DNA of 64,000 nucleotides, taken from an uncultured Selenomonadales bacterium. GTDB lineage: Bacteria > Bacillota > Negativicutes > Selenomonadales > Selenomonadaceae. The DNA lies in the NCBI GenBank assembly GCA_937877545.1, contig CALFJE010000052.1, forward strand, positions 1 to 64,000, written 5' to 3'. Both the position numbers and the translations under genes were made by a program. Positions 6,963 through 14,570 of the stretch are shown here, in pieces (position 1 is the stretch's first letter; every line of letters starts with the position of its first letter). The notes beneath the pieces are model-generated. The model worked only from the letters and a program-made list of their open reading frames with translations. It ran no database searches and was not told where the DNA came from.

Positions 6963-8204
6963 TGCTTTAAGCGTGTCGCCGATTGCGTGAGCAAGGTCAA
7001 AGCTGTATCGCGCCACGTCGTACTTTGCGCTGACGTTATTTTTCTTAGCCGTCGACAGCGAAACCTCCGCGTCCAAAATATCCAAAAGAATTCCCTCGCC
7101 GGCGTTGTAGCGTTCGGTCGCTATGTAGCGTTCCTCCTCAGCAAGCTCAACCGCCTTTTGCGTCGTCGTCAAGCGCAGGAGCGCGATTTTCAAATTCTTG
7201 TGCGCCGTCACAACGTCCTCGTGCACGCCGTCCAAATCCGAATCCATTGCCAACTTGAGCCGCTCGACTTCCAACTTGGCAGAATCGACCGCCGCCCGCG
7301 TGACGCCGCTGTCGAAGATGTTCCACGTCGCGCTGATACCTGCCGAGGCATCGGGCGTGATGTGCCACCGCCGCGACGCCGCATTTAAATCCGTGCCGAC
7401 GTTCGCATTGACGTTGGGCAACCAGCCCGACTTCGCGCTTTCCACGTCCAGCTCGCCCTGTTCGATACGGAGCGCGTCCGCCTGCAAATCGGAACGATTT
7501 TCCTCCGCCGCCGTCAAGTAAGTTTCCACGTCGCCCAACTCAAAGTGCGTCTCGAAGTCCTCAACCGTCAAGCTCGCGATTGAATCCGTCGACATCAAGG
7601 CGGCTAAGTTCGTAAGCGCGACCTCGTAAGCGGCATGGGAACGGGCGGCTGTCTGTAGTGCGTTGCTCGTCTCGACTTGGGCGCGCAGTAAGTCTATCTT
7701 AGCCTTGGCTCCCGCGTCGAATTGCGCCGCTATCATTTTCTCGTGCTCGGATAAATTCTGTTCCGTCTCCAAATCGACCCGCGACGTCGCCAAATTTTCC
7801 AGCGCGTTGACGTATGCCGTCACCACTTGATAAATCAAATTGTCCTGCGCCTGCGCGAATTCCAACTTGGAAACCGTTATGCCCAGCTCGGCGGATTTTA
7901 TTGCCGTCTCCAATCGCCCGCCCGAATACAGCGGCAACGACGCGCTTAAGCCCGTTGAGGCTCGCTCGGAGGCATCGACGCCCTCGGTCTTCGACGCATT
8001 AACCGAACCCGACGCGCTTATCGTTACGCCCTTGCGTCCCCGCGCAGATTTCAGCGACTCCTCAGCCACGCGTATCGCCTGCTCTGTCCGCTGAAGGCTC
8101 GGATTGTTTGACAGTGCCGCTTGAATCGCCTCGCGCACCGGCAACGCTTGCGCCGACGGCGTCAGCAACAACAACATTAGGATTGCCGTTAATATTTTTA
8201 TCAT
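6951..8204 (-). CDS. TolC-family outer-membrane efflux protein
   Basis: 417-residue outer-membrane channel protein, exporting substrates together with a membrane-fusion protein. A Sec signal peptide (about residues 1-20, ending SAQA) is followed by two alpha-helical OEP repeats, with the usual hallmarks of the family: REAIQAALSNNPSL near the N-terminus, GYNAGEGILLDILDAEVSL-type motif (here ERYNAGEGILLDILD) near the C-terminus. I choose ATG at 8204, since AAGGAGA sits six bases upstream of it; an in-frame TTG at 8222 overlaps that Shine-Dalgarno. The gene start lies inside the 3' end of the tatA-like gene (142-bp overlap in another frame), implying tight coupling. Existence of this channel argues for a two-membrane cell. 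Confidence 0.9.
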   Translation of the reverse strand: MIKILTAILMLLLLTPSAQALPVREAIQAALSNNPSLQRTEQAIRVAEESLKSARGRKGVTISASGSVNASKTEGVDASERASTGLSASLPLYSGGRLETAIKSAELGITVSKLEFAQAQDNLIYQVVTAYVNALENLATSRVDLETEQNLSEHEKMIAAQFDAGAKAKIDLLRAQVETSNALQTAARSHAAYEVALTNLAALMSTDSIASLTVEDFETHFELGDVETYLTAAEENRSDLQADALRIEQGELDVESAKSGWLPNVNANVGTDLNAASRRWHITPDASAGISATWNIFDSGVTRAAVDSAKLEVERLKLAMDSDLDGVHEDVVTAHKNLKIALLRLTTTQKAVELAEEERYIATERYNAGEGILLDILDAEVSLSTAKKNNVSAKYDVARYSFDLAHAIGDTLKAIRN

Positions 8205-8742
8205 CGCTACTCTCCTTGACAATCGGATTAGCCTTAGCCGCGCTTATCACGTCGTCGACCGTCAACCTGCGCGGAGTTTCGTCGACCGAAGCCGCAACCG
8301 TCGAGCTTGGAGCCTTTTCGTCGACCGAAGCCGTGACCGTCGAGCCGGGAGCCTTTTCGTCGACCGAAGCCGTGACCGTCGAGCTTGGAGCCTTTTCGTC
8401 GACCGAAGCCGTGACCGTCGAGCTTGGAGCTTTTCCGTCGACCGAAGCCGTGACCGTCGAGCTTGGAGCCTTTCCGTCAGCCGAATCCATGACCGTCGAG
8501 CTTGGAGCTTTTCCGTCGACCGAAGCCGCGACCGTCGAACTTGGAGCCTTTTCGTCGGGCGCAGATTTTTTATCGGATATGTCGACCTCGTTAAGCGTCT
8601 GCGAAAGTGCCGCCTGCGCCTTACGGAATTCCCGCAAGCCTTTGCCGAGGGCGCGTCCCACTTCCGGCAACTTGCTCGGTCCGAAGACTATCAGCCCCAC
8701 AATCAATATCACTATGAACTCGCCCGCGCCTATTCCAAACAT
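8062..8742 (-). CDS. TatA/TatB-like translocase subunit with repetitive C-terminal tail
   Basis: Membrane component of twin-arginine translocation, judged from the N-terminus: MFGIGAGEFIVILIVGLIVFGPSKLPEVGRALGKGLREFRKA is split by its transmembrane helix, FGPSKLPE hinge and amphipathic helix. The start is ATG at 8742, behind GGGAGG; the upstream ATG at 8769 lies in the promoter. Residues about 63-153 consist of seven 13-residue repeats (DEKAPSSTVTASV type). The protein is 226 residues, about three times a normal TatA, and its last 47 codons overlap the TolC gene out of frame. The tail has no known role; it looks like a disordered linker grown by repeat expansion. Confidence 0.75.
   Translation of the reverse strand: MFGIGAGEFIVILIVGLIVFGPSKLPEVGRALGKGLREFRKAQAALSQTLNEVDISDKKSAPDEKAPSSTVAASVDGKAPSSTVMDSADGKAPSSTVTASVDGKAPSSTVTASVDEKAPSSTVTASVDEKAPGSTVTASVDEKAPSSTVAASVDETPRRLTVDDVISAAKANPIVKESSDDKNINGNPNVVVADAVGASVAGARGDSSGTVKQSEPSADRAGDTRG
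8284..8556 (-). repeat. seven tandem 39-bp repeats inside the tatA-like gene
   Basis: A 39-bp unit encoding 13 residues (consensus D-E/G-KAPSSTVTASV) is repeated seven times head to tail, with copies differing by a few bases. Its in-frame periodicity shows a coding tandem repeat rather than a CRISPR array. Confidence 0.9.
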
Positions 8743-8767
8743 GATTAGCCTCCCAAAAATTTTTGCC

Positions 8768-8795
8768 ATTATAACATGCGCGGGGCGTTATTCAA
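8768..8795 (-). promoter_or_regulatory. promoter of tatA-tolC-MFP operon
   Basis: Minus strand TTGAAT (8790-8795), 16 bp, extended -10 TGTTATAAT with TATAAT at 8768-8773. Its position rules out a translation start at 8769 and supports ATG 8742. Confidence 0.7.
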
Positions 8796-8872
8796 ATATT
8801 TTTCAGGAAAATTTATTCGGCGGGCGCGGCGTGTGACAAATGCCACATTCTGGAGGGCAATTTAAATGCGCC

Positions 8873-8902
8873 TTGCAAATGCGGTTGCCGCTGTTGTATA
8901 AT
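8873..8902 (+). promoter_or_regulatory. promoter of fructose PTS operon
   Basis: TTGCAA (8873-8878), 18 bp spacer, TATAAT (8897-8902), 40 bp before the fruK ATG. Confidence 0.55.
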
Positions 8903-8942
8903 CGCACAAGACTTTAATCAATTTTATAAGGGGGAAACTCTA

Positions 8943-9860
8943 ATGATTTACACCGTAACGTTCAATCCCGCGATTGACTACATCATTCGGCTCGGCAAGC
9001 TCACGACCGGCGCGATAAACCGCGTGACGTATGAGCAGGTGCTCGGCGGCGGCAAGGGCGTAAACGTCTCAATCGTGCTCGGCAACCTCGGACATAAGTC
9101 GACGGCGACGGGCTTCCTGGCGGGCTTCACGGGCGACGAGATTGTTCGCCAACTGCGCAACTTTAACGCTGCAGACGATTTCGTCAAGCTCGACGAGGGT
9201 TTCTCCCGCATTAACGTCAAGGTCAAAGCTGAAGTCGGCGGCGAAACCGAAATTAACGGTCAAGGTCCCAAAATCAGCGACGCCAAACGCGAGGAACTCT
9301 TCAAGAAGCTCGAACAGCTCGGCGCGGACGATACGCTTATCCTGTCCGGCTCCATACCCAACACGCTCCCCGACGACATGTACGAGCAGACGCTCAGCCG
9401 CATTCAGGGCAAAGGGATTCGTTTCGTCGTCGACGCGGAAAAGGGTCTTCTGCTCAAAGTCTTGAAATTCAATCCGTGGCTCATCAAACCCAATAATCAC
9501 GAGCTGGGCGATATGTTTGGCGTCAAGCTCACGAGCGACGAGCAGATTGTCGAATACGCCAAGAAGCTCCAGGACAAGGGCGCGAGGAACGTTCTGATTT
9601 CGATGGCGGGCGACGGCGCGATATTCGTCCCCGAAGGCGGCGCGACGTTCTTTAAATCGGCGGCTCCCAAGGGCAAGCTGGTCAATTCGGTCGGCGCGGG
9701 CGATTCCATGGTTGCGGGCTTCGTTGCGGGCTACATTGAGAGCAACGGCGATTATGAACGCGCCTTCAAAATGGGCTTGTGCACCGGCTCGGCGTCGGCT
9801 TTCTCAGAAAATCTTGCCACGCGTCCCGAAGTAGAGGCTCTGCTCAAGACTCTTGCGTAA
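8943..9860 (+). CDS. fruK: 1-phosphofructokinase (PfkB family)
   Basis: Cytosolic kinase converting fructose 1-phosphate, the product of PTS uptake, to fructose 1,6-bisphosphate. The 305 residues begin MIYTVTFNPAIDYIIRL and contain LGGGKGVNVSIVL (substrate-binding PfkB signature 1 region), ILSGSIPNTLP, the WLIKPNNHELGDMFG stretch and the C-terminal NSVGAGDSMVAGF signature with the catalytic Asp. A 1-phosphofructokinase role is supported by two fructose-type PTS genes directly downstream; tagatose-6-phosphate kinase is the main alternative. ATG follows AAGGGGG. Confidence 0.92.
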   Translation: MIYTVTFNPAIDYIIRLGKLTTGAINRVTYEQVLGGGKGVNVSIVLGNLGHKSTATGFLAGFTGDEIVRQLRNFNAADDFVKLDEGFSRINVKVKAEVGGETEINGQGPKISDAKREELFKKLEQLGADDTLILSGSIPNTLPDDMYEQTLSRIQGKGIRFVVDAEKGLLLKVLKFNPWLIKPNNHELGDMFGVKLTSDEQIVEYAKKLQDKGARNVLISMAGDGAIFVPEGGATFFKSAAPKGKLVNSVGAGDSMVAGFVAGYIESNGDYERAFKMGLCTGSASAFSENLATRPEVEALLKTLA

Positions 9861-9897
9861 CTCCTCCTTGCCAAAATAGACAAAGGCGGTGTTCCCT

Positions 9898-10782
9898 ATG
9901 GCAACGAAAATCACAAATTACATATCCAAAAAATCTATCGCGCTCAACGTGCACCCGTCCGACAAAAACGAAGCGATTGATATGCTGGTCGATTTGCTCA
10001 TGACGGCGGGCACAATCAAGGATAAATCCCTGGTCAAGCGCGACATCTTAAAGCGCGAGGCGCAAGGCTCCACGGGCTTGGCGAACGGCTTGGCAACTCC
10101 GCACGCGCAAAACAATGCCGTCAAAAAGCCGTCAATATCGGTTATCACGGTACCCGAAGGCGTCGAGTTCAATTCAATGGACGGCAAACCTGCGCGGTTG
10201 CTGATGTTGTTCGCGGCACCCGAAAAGGCTGACGATACCGCAATGACGAACATGGGGCGGTTGGCAGTCCTGCTAATGGACGACGAGTTTAAGGAAAACC
10301 TTATAAAGGCAACGTCGCCCGCCGAGATAATACGCATCATCGACGAAAAAGAAATTGCCCGCGCCAAAAGCGAAACGCCCGAACCCGACGTCTCCTCCAA
10401 CACGAAGATTATCGCGGTTACGGCTTGCCCGACGGGTATATCTTCCTCGTTCATGGCTCGCGAATCGCTTAAGCAGTGCGCCGAGAAATTGGGCTTGAGT
10501 ATCCGCGTTGAAGTTCACGGCGCGGCGGGCGTCTATCACGCGCTGTCCGACGAGGAGATTAAAAACGCCGACGTGGTTATCGTGGCGGCAAGCAAGCGAA
10601 TCCCCATGAAGCGTTTCGACGGCAAGCCCATGATTCAGACGGCGGTCGGCACCGGCATTCGCAAGCCCGAACAACTTTTCAAGCGCATTAAGGAGGGGCA
10701 AGCTCAACCCTTCCAAGCCACAGAGGACGACGAAACCCTCGGCGAAAAACTCTTCAACAAGATTAAGAGCATTTTCTCATGA
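9898..10782 (+). CDS. fructose-type PTS EIIA-EIIB protein without a IIC domain
   Basis: 294-residue cytosolic phosphotransfer protein. Residues about 1-150 are a fructose/mannitol-type EIIA domain with the phosphorylatable His in LATPHAQNN. Residues about 170-265 are a fructose-type EIIB with the phospho-Cys in VTACPTGISSSFMA. It lacks the membrane IIC domain present in the downstream gene. ATG 9898 is preferred over GTG 9889 because AAAGGCGG is correctly spaced only for the ATG. It may phosphorylate the IIC of the neighbouring permease, act on another IIC, or serve a regulatory role; the EIIB SSS stretch differs from the usual AHT. Coupled to the next gene by ATGA overlap. Confidence 0.88.
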   Translation: MATKITNYISKKSIALNVHPSDKNEAIDMLVDLLMTAGTIKDKSLVKRDILKREAQGSTGLANGLATPHAQNNAVKKPSISVITVPEGVEFNSMDGKPARLLMLFAAPEKADDTAMTNMGRLAVLLMDDEFKENLIKATSPAEIIRIIDEKEIARAKSETPEPDVSSNTKIIAVTACPTGISSSFMARESLKQCAEKLGLSIRVEVHGAAGVYHALSDEEIKNADVVIVAASKRIPMKRFDGKPMIQTAVGTGIRKPEQLFKRIKEGQAQPFQATEDDETLGEKLFNKIKSIFS

Positions 10783-11195
10783 AGCCGATTAAAATCTTCC
10801 TGTTGGCGGCGATTACGGTTGCGCTGTTGCAAAGTGTAGCCTGCGCGGAAAACTCCGAGCGATTGGAGATTCTCAACGACACGGGGCGCAACATCAACGC
10901 CCTGTATATCGCGCCCGTCGGCAATACAAATTGGGGCAAGGACTTCGCGGCGGCGGCTCCCTTTGAAGTCTTCCAAAAGAAAATCCTCAAGTACAACCCC
11001 GCGATTCGCTACTACAAGCTAAAGATGACTTTGGACGACGGGCGGGAAATTGTTTGGGAAGGCGACAAGCAGATTGACTTTGCGGGCGCGAAGAAAATTA
11101 TCCTCTACAGCGGCAAAAACGACGCCCTCAAGTATGCGATTTACCGCTCGCCCGTCGATAAGTCCAAACGTAAAAAATCGGCTGAGTCCGATTGA
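10779..11195 (+). CDS. hypothetical exported protein
   Basis: 138-residue protein with a clear Sec signal peptide (KIFLLAAITVALLQSVACA, cleavage near residue 23). The mature part contains EILNDTGRNINALYIAP followed by NTNWGKD, a pattern I associate with small periplasmic proteins of unknown function, and ends in a basic KSKRKKSAESD tail. It overlaps the EIIA-EIIB gene by ATGA and sits between two PTS genes, so it is co-transcribed with the fructose operon. No function can be assigned. Confidence 0.75.
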   Translation: MKPIKIFLLAAITVALLQSVACAENSERLEILNDTGRNINALYIAPVGNTNWGKDFAAAAPFEVFQKKILKYNPAIRYYKLKMTLDDGREIVWEGDKQIDFAGAKKIILYSGKNDALKYAIYRSPVDKSKRKKSAESD

Positions 11196-11257
11196 TTATA
11201 ACCGTCGGCTTCGGTCGGCGGCAGAATTCATTCATAATTTGTAAGGAGAAGTGCACT

Positions 11258-13186
11258 ATGAGAGTTACTGATTTGCTCAAAAACGCAAGCATTGACCTCG
11301 GTGCCCACGTCAAGGACAAGCAGGACGCCATTTCGCACCTGGTTGACCTTATGGACAAGGGCGGCAACCTCAAGAACAAAGAGCAGTACAAAAAGGACGT
11401 CTTTGCTCGTGAGGCGTCGGGTACCACGGGTCTCGGCGACGGCATTGCTACGCCGCACGCCAAATCTTCCGGCGTTAAGGCTCCCGGTCTTGCCGCAATG
11501 ACCATTCCCGAAGGTATCGACTTCGAGTCAATGGACGGCAACCCTGCGCGGCTTTTCTTCGCTATCGCGGCACCCGACGGCGGCAACGACGAACACTTGA
11601 TGATTCTGTCCAAGCTCGCTACCATGGTTATGGATCCCGACTTCAAAGAGGCTCTCGTCAAGGCGACGACCAAGGAAGAATTCCTCAAGATTATCGACGA
11701 CAAAGAGGACGGCAAGTTCCAGGCTCCCGCCGACTCCGCCAACGCCGCGCCCGCTCCGACTGCCGACCATATCCAAATCCTGGCGGTTACGGCTTGCCCG
11801 ACGGGTATCGCGCATACGTTCATGGCGGCTGAAAGTTTGGAGCAACACGCCAAGAAACGCGGCATTTCCATTAAGGTCGAGACGAACGGCTCCGGTGGCG
11901 CGAAGAACGTTTTGACTGCCGAGGAAATCGCCAAGGCTGACGGCATTATCGTCGCGGCGGATAAAAACGTCGCAATGGCGCGTTTCGACGGCAAGAAGGT
12001 CGTTATCACCAAGGTTGCCGACGGTATCAACAAGGCTGACGAACTCATTGACCGCGCCCTCGGCGGCAATGCCCCCGTTTACCACGCGAAGGCGGGCGAA
12101 TCTGCCGGTGACGGCGGCGGTGGCGGCGGCGAAAACGAAAGCATCGGTCGCCAAGTTTATAAGCACCTCATGAACGGCGTATCGCACATGTTGCCGTTCG
12201 TTATCGGCGGCGGTATCTTAATCGCTATCTCGTTCCTCATTGACGGTTTTGCCGTTGACTTGAACAGCTTGCCTGCCGAAGAGCGCAGTAAGTTCGGTTC
12301 GATAACTCCTGCCGCCGCAACGTTCATGGGCATTGGCGGCGCGTCCTTCGGATTTATGTTGCCTGTCCTCGCGGGCTTTATCTCCATGTCAATCGCCGAC
12401 CGTCCCGGTTTGGCGGCGGGCTTCGTCGGCGGCGCACTCAGTGCCTCTAACGGCTCCGGCTTCCTCGGCGCGTTACTTGCGGGCTTCCTCGCGGGCTTTA
12501 TCGTCAACTGGCTCAAAAAAGCTCTCAGCTTCTTCCCGCCCTCGCTCGAAGGTACCAAGCCCATTCTGTTCTATCCATTGCTTGGCGTCCTGATTATCGG
12601 CTTGATTTGTAACTTCGTTATCGGTCCGCCCGTCGCGGGTATCAACGAGGCTCTCAAGAACACGCTCAGCAACATGGATCCTTCCGCTAAACTTTTCATG
12701 GGCGCGGTTATCGGCGGCATGATGGCTGTCGATATGGGCGGTCCGCTCAACAAGGCGGCTTACGTCACAGGCGTCGGTCTCCTCGCGGACGGCAACTATT
12801 ACGTCATTGCGGCGGCTATGGCGGGCGGCATGGTTCCCCCGATTGCCATTGCTATCGCTATCATCTTCTTCAAGAACAAATTCACGAAAAACGAGCAAAA
12901 GACGACAGCAACCAATGTGATAATGGGCCTCTCGTTCATATCCGAGGCCGCGATCCCATTCGCTGCGGGAGATCCGCTCCATGTCATACCCGCTTGCGTT
13001 GTCGGTTCAGCTTTGACAGGCGCATTGGTTATGCTCTTCGACTGCACCTTGATGGCTCCGCACGGCGGAATTTTTGTCGTACCGACGATTGGTAACCCGT
13101 TCGGCTACTTGGCGGCGATCGCTATAGGCTCGGTCGTCGGCGGCGTTATCCTCGGCTTTATCCGTAAACCCAGACCGCAAGATTGA
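11258..13186 (+). CDS. fruA: fructose-specific PTS permease, EIIABC
   Basis: 642-residue sugar transporter that imports and phosphorylates fructose to fructose 1-phosphate. Domain order is EIIA (about 1-150, His in IATPHAKSSG), EIIB (about 170-270, Cys in VTACPTGIAHTFMAAESL), a glycine-rich linker, then membrane EIIC (about 300-640, starting HLMNGVSHMLPFVIGGGIL). ATG at 11258 follows AAGGAGA by eight bases; the upstream in-frame extension lacks a start with a ribosome-binding site. It is the last gene of fruK-EIIAB-hyp-fruA, closed by the terminator at 13210. EIIA and EIIB of this protein and the upstream EIIAB are clearly paralogous. Confidence 0.95.
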   Translation: MRVTDLLKNASIDLGAHVKDKQDAISHLVDLMDKGGNLKNKEQYKKDVFAREASGTTGLGDGIATPHAKSSGVKAPGLAAMTIPEGIDFESMDGNPARLFFAIAAPDGGNDEHLMILSKLATMVMDPDFKEALVKATTKEEFLKIIDDKEDGKFQAPADSANAAPAPTADHIQILAVTACPTGIAHTFMAAESLEQHAKKRGISIKVETNGSGGAKNVLTAEEIAKADGIIVAADKNVAMARFDGKKVVITKVADGINKADELIDRALGGNAPVYHAKAGESAGDGGGGGGENESIGRQVYKHLMNGVSHMLPFVIGGGILIAISFLIDGFAVDLNSLPAEERSKFGSITPAAATFMGIGGASFGFMLPVLAGFISMSIADRPGLAAGFVGGALSASNGSGFLGALLAGFLAGFIVNWLKKALSFFPPSLEGTKPILFYPLLGVLIIGLICNFVIGPPVAGINEALKNTLSNMDPSAKLFMGAVIGGMMAVDMGGPLNKAAYVTGVGLLADGNYYVIAAAMAGGMVPPIAIAIAIIFFKNKFTKNEQKTTATNVIMGLSFISEAAIPFAAGDPLHVIPACVVGSALTGALVMLFDCTLMAPHGGIFVVPTIGNPFGYLAAIAIGSVVGGVILGFIRKPRPQD

Positions 13187-13209
13187 TAAAGCATTGTACC
13201 GAATAAAAA

Positions 13210-13246
13210 CGGCGGCAGGCTCAAGGGCTTGTCGCCGAATTTTTTT
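13210..13246 (+). terminator. terminator of the fructose operon
   Basis: 12-bp stem CGGCGGCAGGCT/GGCTTGTCGCCG (with wobbles) over CAAG, followed by AATTTTTTT. Confidence 0.9.
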
Positions 13247-13267
13247 GTCGCTCGAATAAGTATCGTC

Positions 13268-14374
13268 TTAGCTGTCGTCGCGTACCATGAGATATTCCAC
13301 AGGCTTGCCCAAAATCTCAGAGAGCTTTGCCCAATCTTTTGCCGTGAAGTTTTTCTTGCCGTGCATTTTCTCGGAAACGGATTGATGAGATAAACCCAGA
13401 AGCTCCCCTAGTGCAGTGTACGTCAGCTTTTGATTGAATATTTCCTTCAGTAAATTTTCATAAGGAGATTTACCGCGATTCGTCGGCGTTGATTCCAAAC
13501 CGTCGTCGCGTGCCAGGAGATACTCGGCAGGCTTGTCAAAAATCTCGACGAGCTTGGCAATGTCCTTATTCGTGAACTTCCGCACGCTGAGCATTTTGCG
13601 AGAAATGTTTGCTTGACTTATACTAAGGAGTTCAGCCAAGTTGCTGTATGAGATTTGTTGATTATCCATTTCTGTTCGCAAGTTCTTATACGGTGTATCA
13701 CCGCGATTGTTCGTTGCAAAAACCATTCGAGCTTCGCCCGTGTGATGCTTGCCGTAGAACGGATTATTTTCCCCGCTTCGCGACGCCATTACCAACGGCT
13801 GACCGTCCTCGCGTTCAAACAGATATTCAGCAGGGAGCCCGAAAATTTCAACGAGTGTTGCAACGTCCTCTTCGCTGAACTGACGCAGGTCTCTCATTTT
13901 CATGGAAAGAGAAGGTTGCGACGTGCCCATACGTTTGGCAAGTTTCCCGTAAGAAAATTTCTGCTCAATCATTGCGTTCAGCAAATTCTTGTAAGGCGTA
14001 TCGGCGCGTTTCGCGTCCGCCATTTTCACGCACGCCTCCGCCGGCAGATTCTTGCCGAACCAGTAATGGTTTTCGCCGCAAAGCCCGCTACCGCCTTCGC
14101 CGCCGTCGGTCAAGTTGTAACCGTTCGGAGATTTGCAATCGAAGTGGGCAATCCAAAAAACTTCGCGCTCGTCGAGTTCCGCTCTGCTTTCGCATTCTTC
14201 AACGACTTCACAAGAGAAATTTTCCGCGCCGTACTTGCGAATCGCATTGCCGATACGTGAATCTGCGACTGCATGTTCTCTGAAACGCACTTCGATTGAG
14301 CGCGTCGTCTGCCCGACGTAAGCCTTGCAGTTGAGGTTGTTCGTGAGCTTGTAAATGACGCCGTAGACTTCCAT
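13268..14374 (-). CDS. GIY-YIG endonuclease-like protein with NUMOD3-like motif and three HTH domains
   Basis: 368-residue protein. Residues 1-95 are a GIY-YIG nuclease domain (YGVIYKLTNNLN, YVGQTTRSIEVRFREH with catalytic Arg, E in DEREVFWIAHF) ending in YNLTDGGEGG. NPFYGKHHTGEAR (about 207-219) resembles the NUMOD3 DNA-binding motif of homing endonucleases. Three repeats of a DTPYKNLL...PAEYL unit, each about 60-65 residues and XRE/HTH-like (residues about 125-185, 225-290, 298-365), follow or flank it. It is free-standing, not in an intron, and ATG is preceded by GGAGG. Likely a selfish homing-type endonuclease or a regulator made from one. A decayed relative sits at 24099-24604. Confidence 0.82.
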   Translation of the reverse strand: MEVYGVIYKLTNNLNCKAYVGQTTRSIEVRFREHAVADSRIGNAIRKYGAENFSCEVVEECESRAELDEREVFWIAHFDCKSPNGYNLTDGGEGGSGLCGENHYWFGKNLPAEACVKMADAKRADTPYKNLLNAMIEQKFSYGKLAKRMGTSQPSLSMKMRDLRQFSEEDVATLVEIFGLPAEYLFEREDGQPLVMASRSGENNPFYGKHHTGEARMVFATNNRGDTPYKNLRTEMDNQQISYSNLAELLSISQANISRKMLSVRKFTNKDIAKLVEIFDKPAEYLLARDDGLESTPTNRGKSPYENLLKEIFNQKLTYTALGELLGLSHQSVSEKMHGKKNFTAKDWAKLSEILGKPVEYLMVRDDS

Positions 14375-14391
14375 ACTACCTCCGCCTTTCG

Positions 14392-14420
14392 TTGACAGCG
14401 CGGCGCGAGCGGGTTATAAT
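14392..14420 (+). promoter_or_regulatory. fully consensus promoter upstream of candidate small RNA
   Basis: TTGACA (14392-14397), 17 bp, TATAAT (14415-14420): the only perfect sigma-A type match I saw in the window. No intact gene follows; a structured element starts right at the expected transcription start (about 14427). Confidence 0.75.
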
Positions 14421-14426
14421 CCATAA

Positions 14427-14491
14427 AGGAAAGGCTCTGCGCTTTGCTGTTGGTTGATTTTGACGAACTAATCATAGCACGCAGGGCTTTT
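14427..14491 (+). ncRNA. candidate structured small RNA
   Basis: Beginning at the predicted start of the consensus promoter, about 65 nt fold into one long hairpin. The outer stem is 12 bp (14430-14441 with 14480-14491, ending in four U), the inner helices are TGCT/AGCA and TTGGTT/AACTAA, and the apical loop is GATTTTGACG. There is no Shine-Dalgarno or ORF within it. This is inference from structure and promoter position only; it could instead be a 5' leader of the decayed RTX gene downstream. Confidence 0.35.
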
Positions 14492-14570
14492 CCCGTCAAC
14501 AAAACGAAAACTGCAAAAAAATTTATCGGCTTTAAACATTCGGGGCATAGATGTTTCTGAGCTTCAATGG

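Noticed and set aside
8284..8556. Possible CRISPR array
   Set aside because: Units are contiguous, 39 bp, in frame and coding; there are no unique spacers.
8108..8836. Repetitive plus-strand open frame with SSTEAVTVELGAF units
   Set aside because: Antisense to the tatA-like gene; its repeats simply mirror the 39-bp coding repeats.
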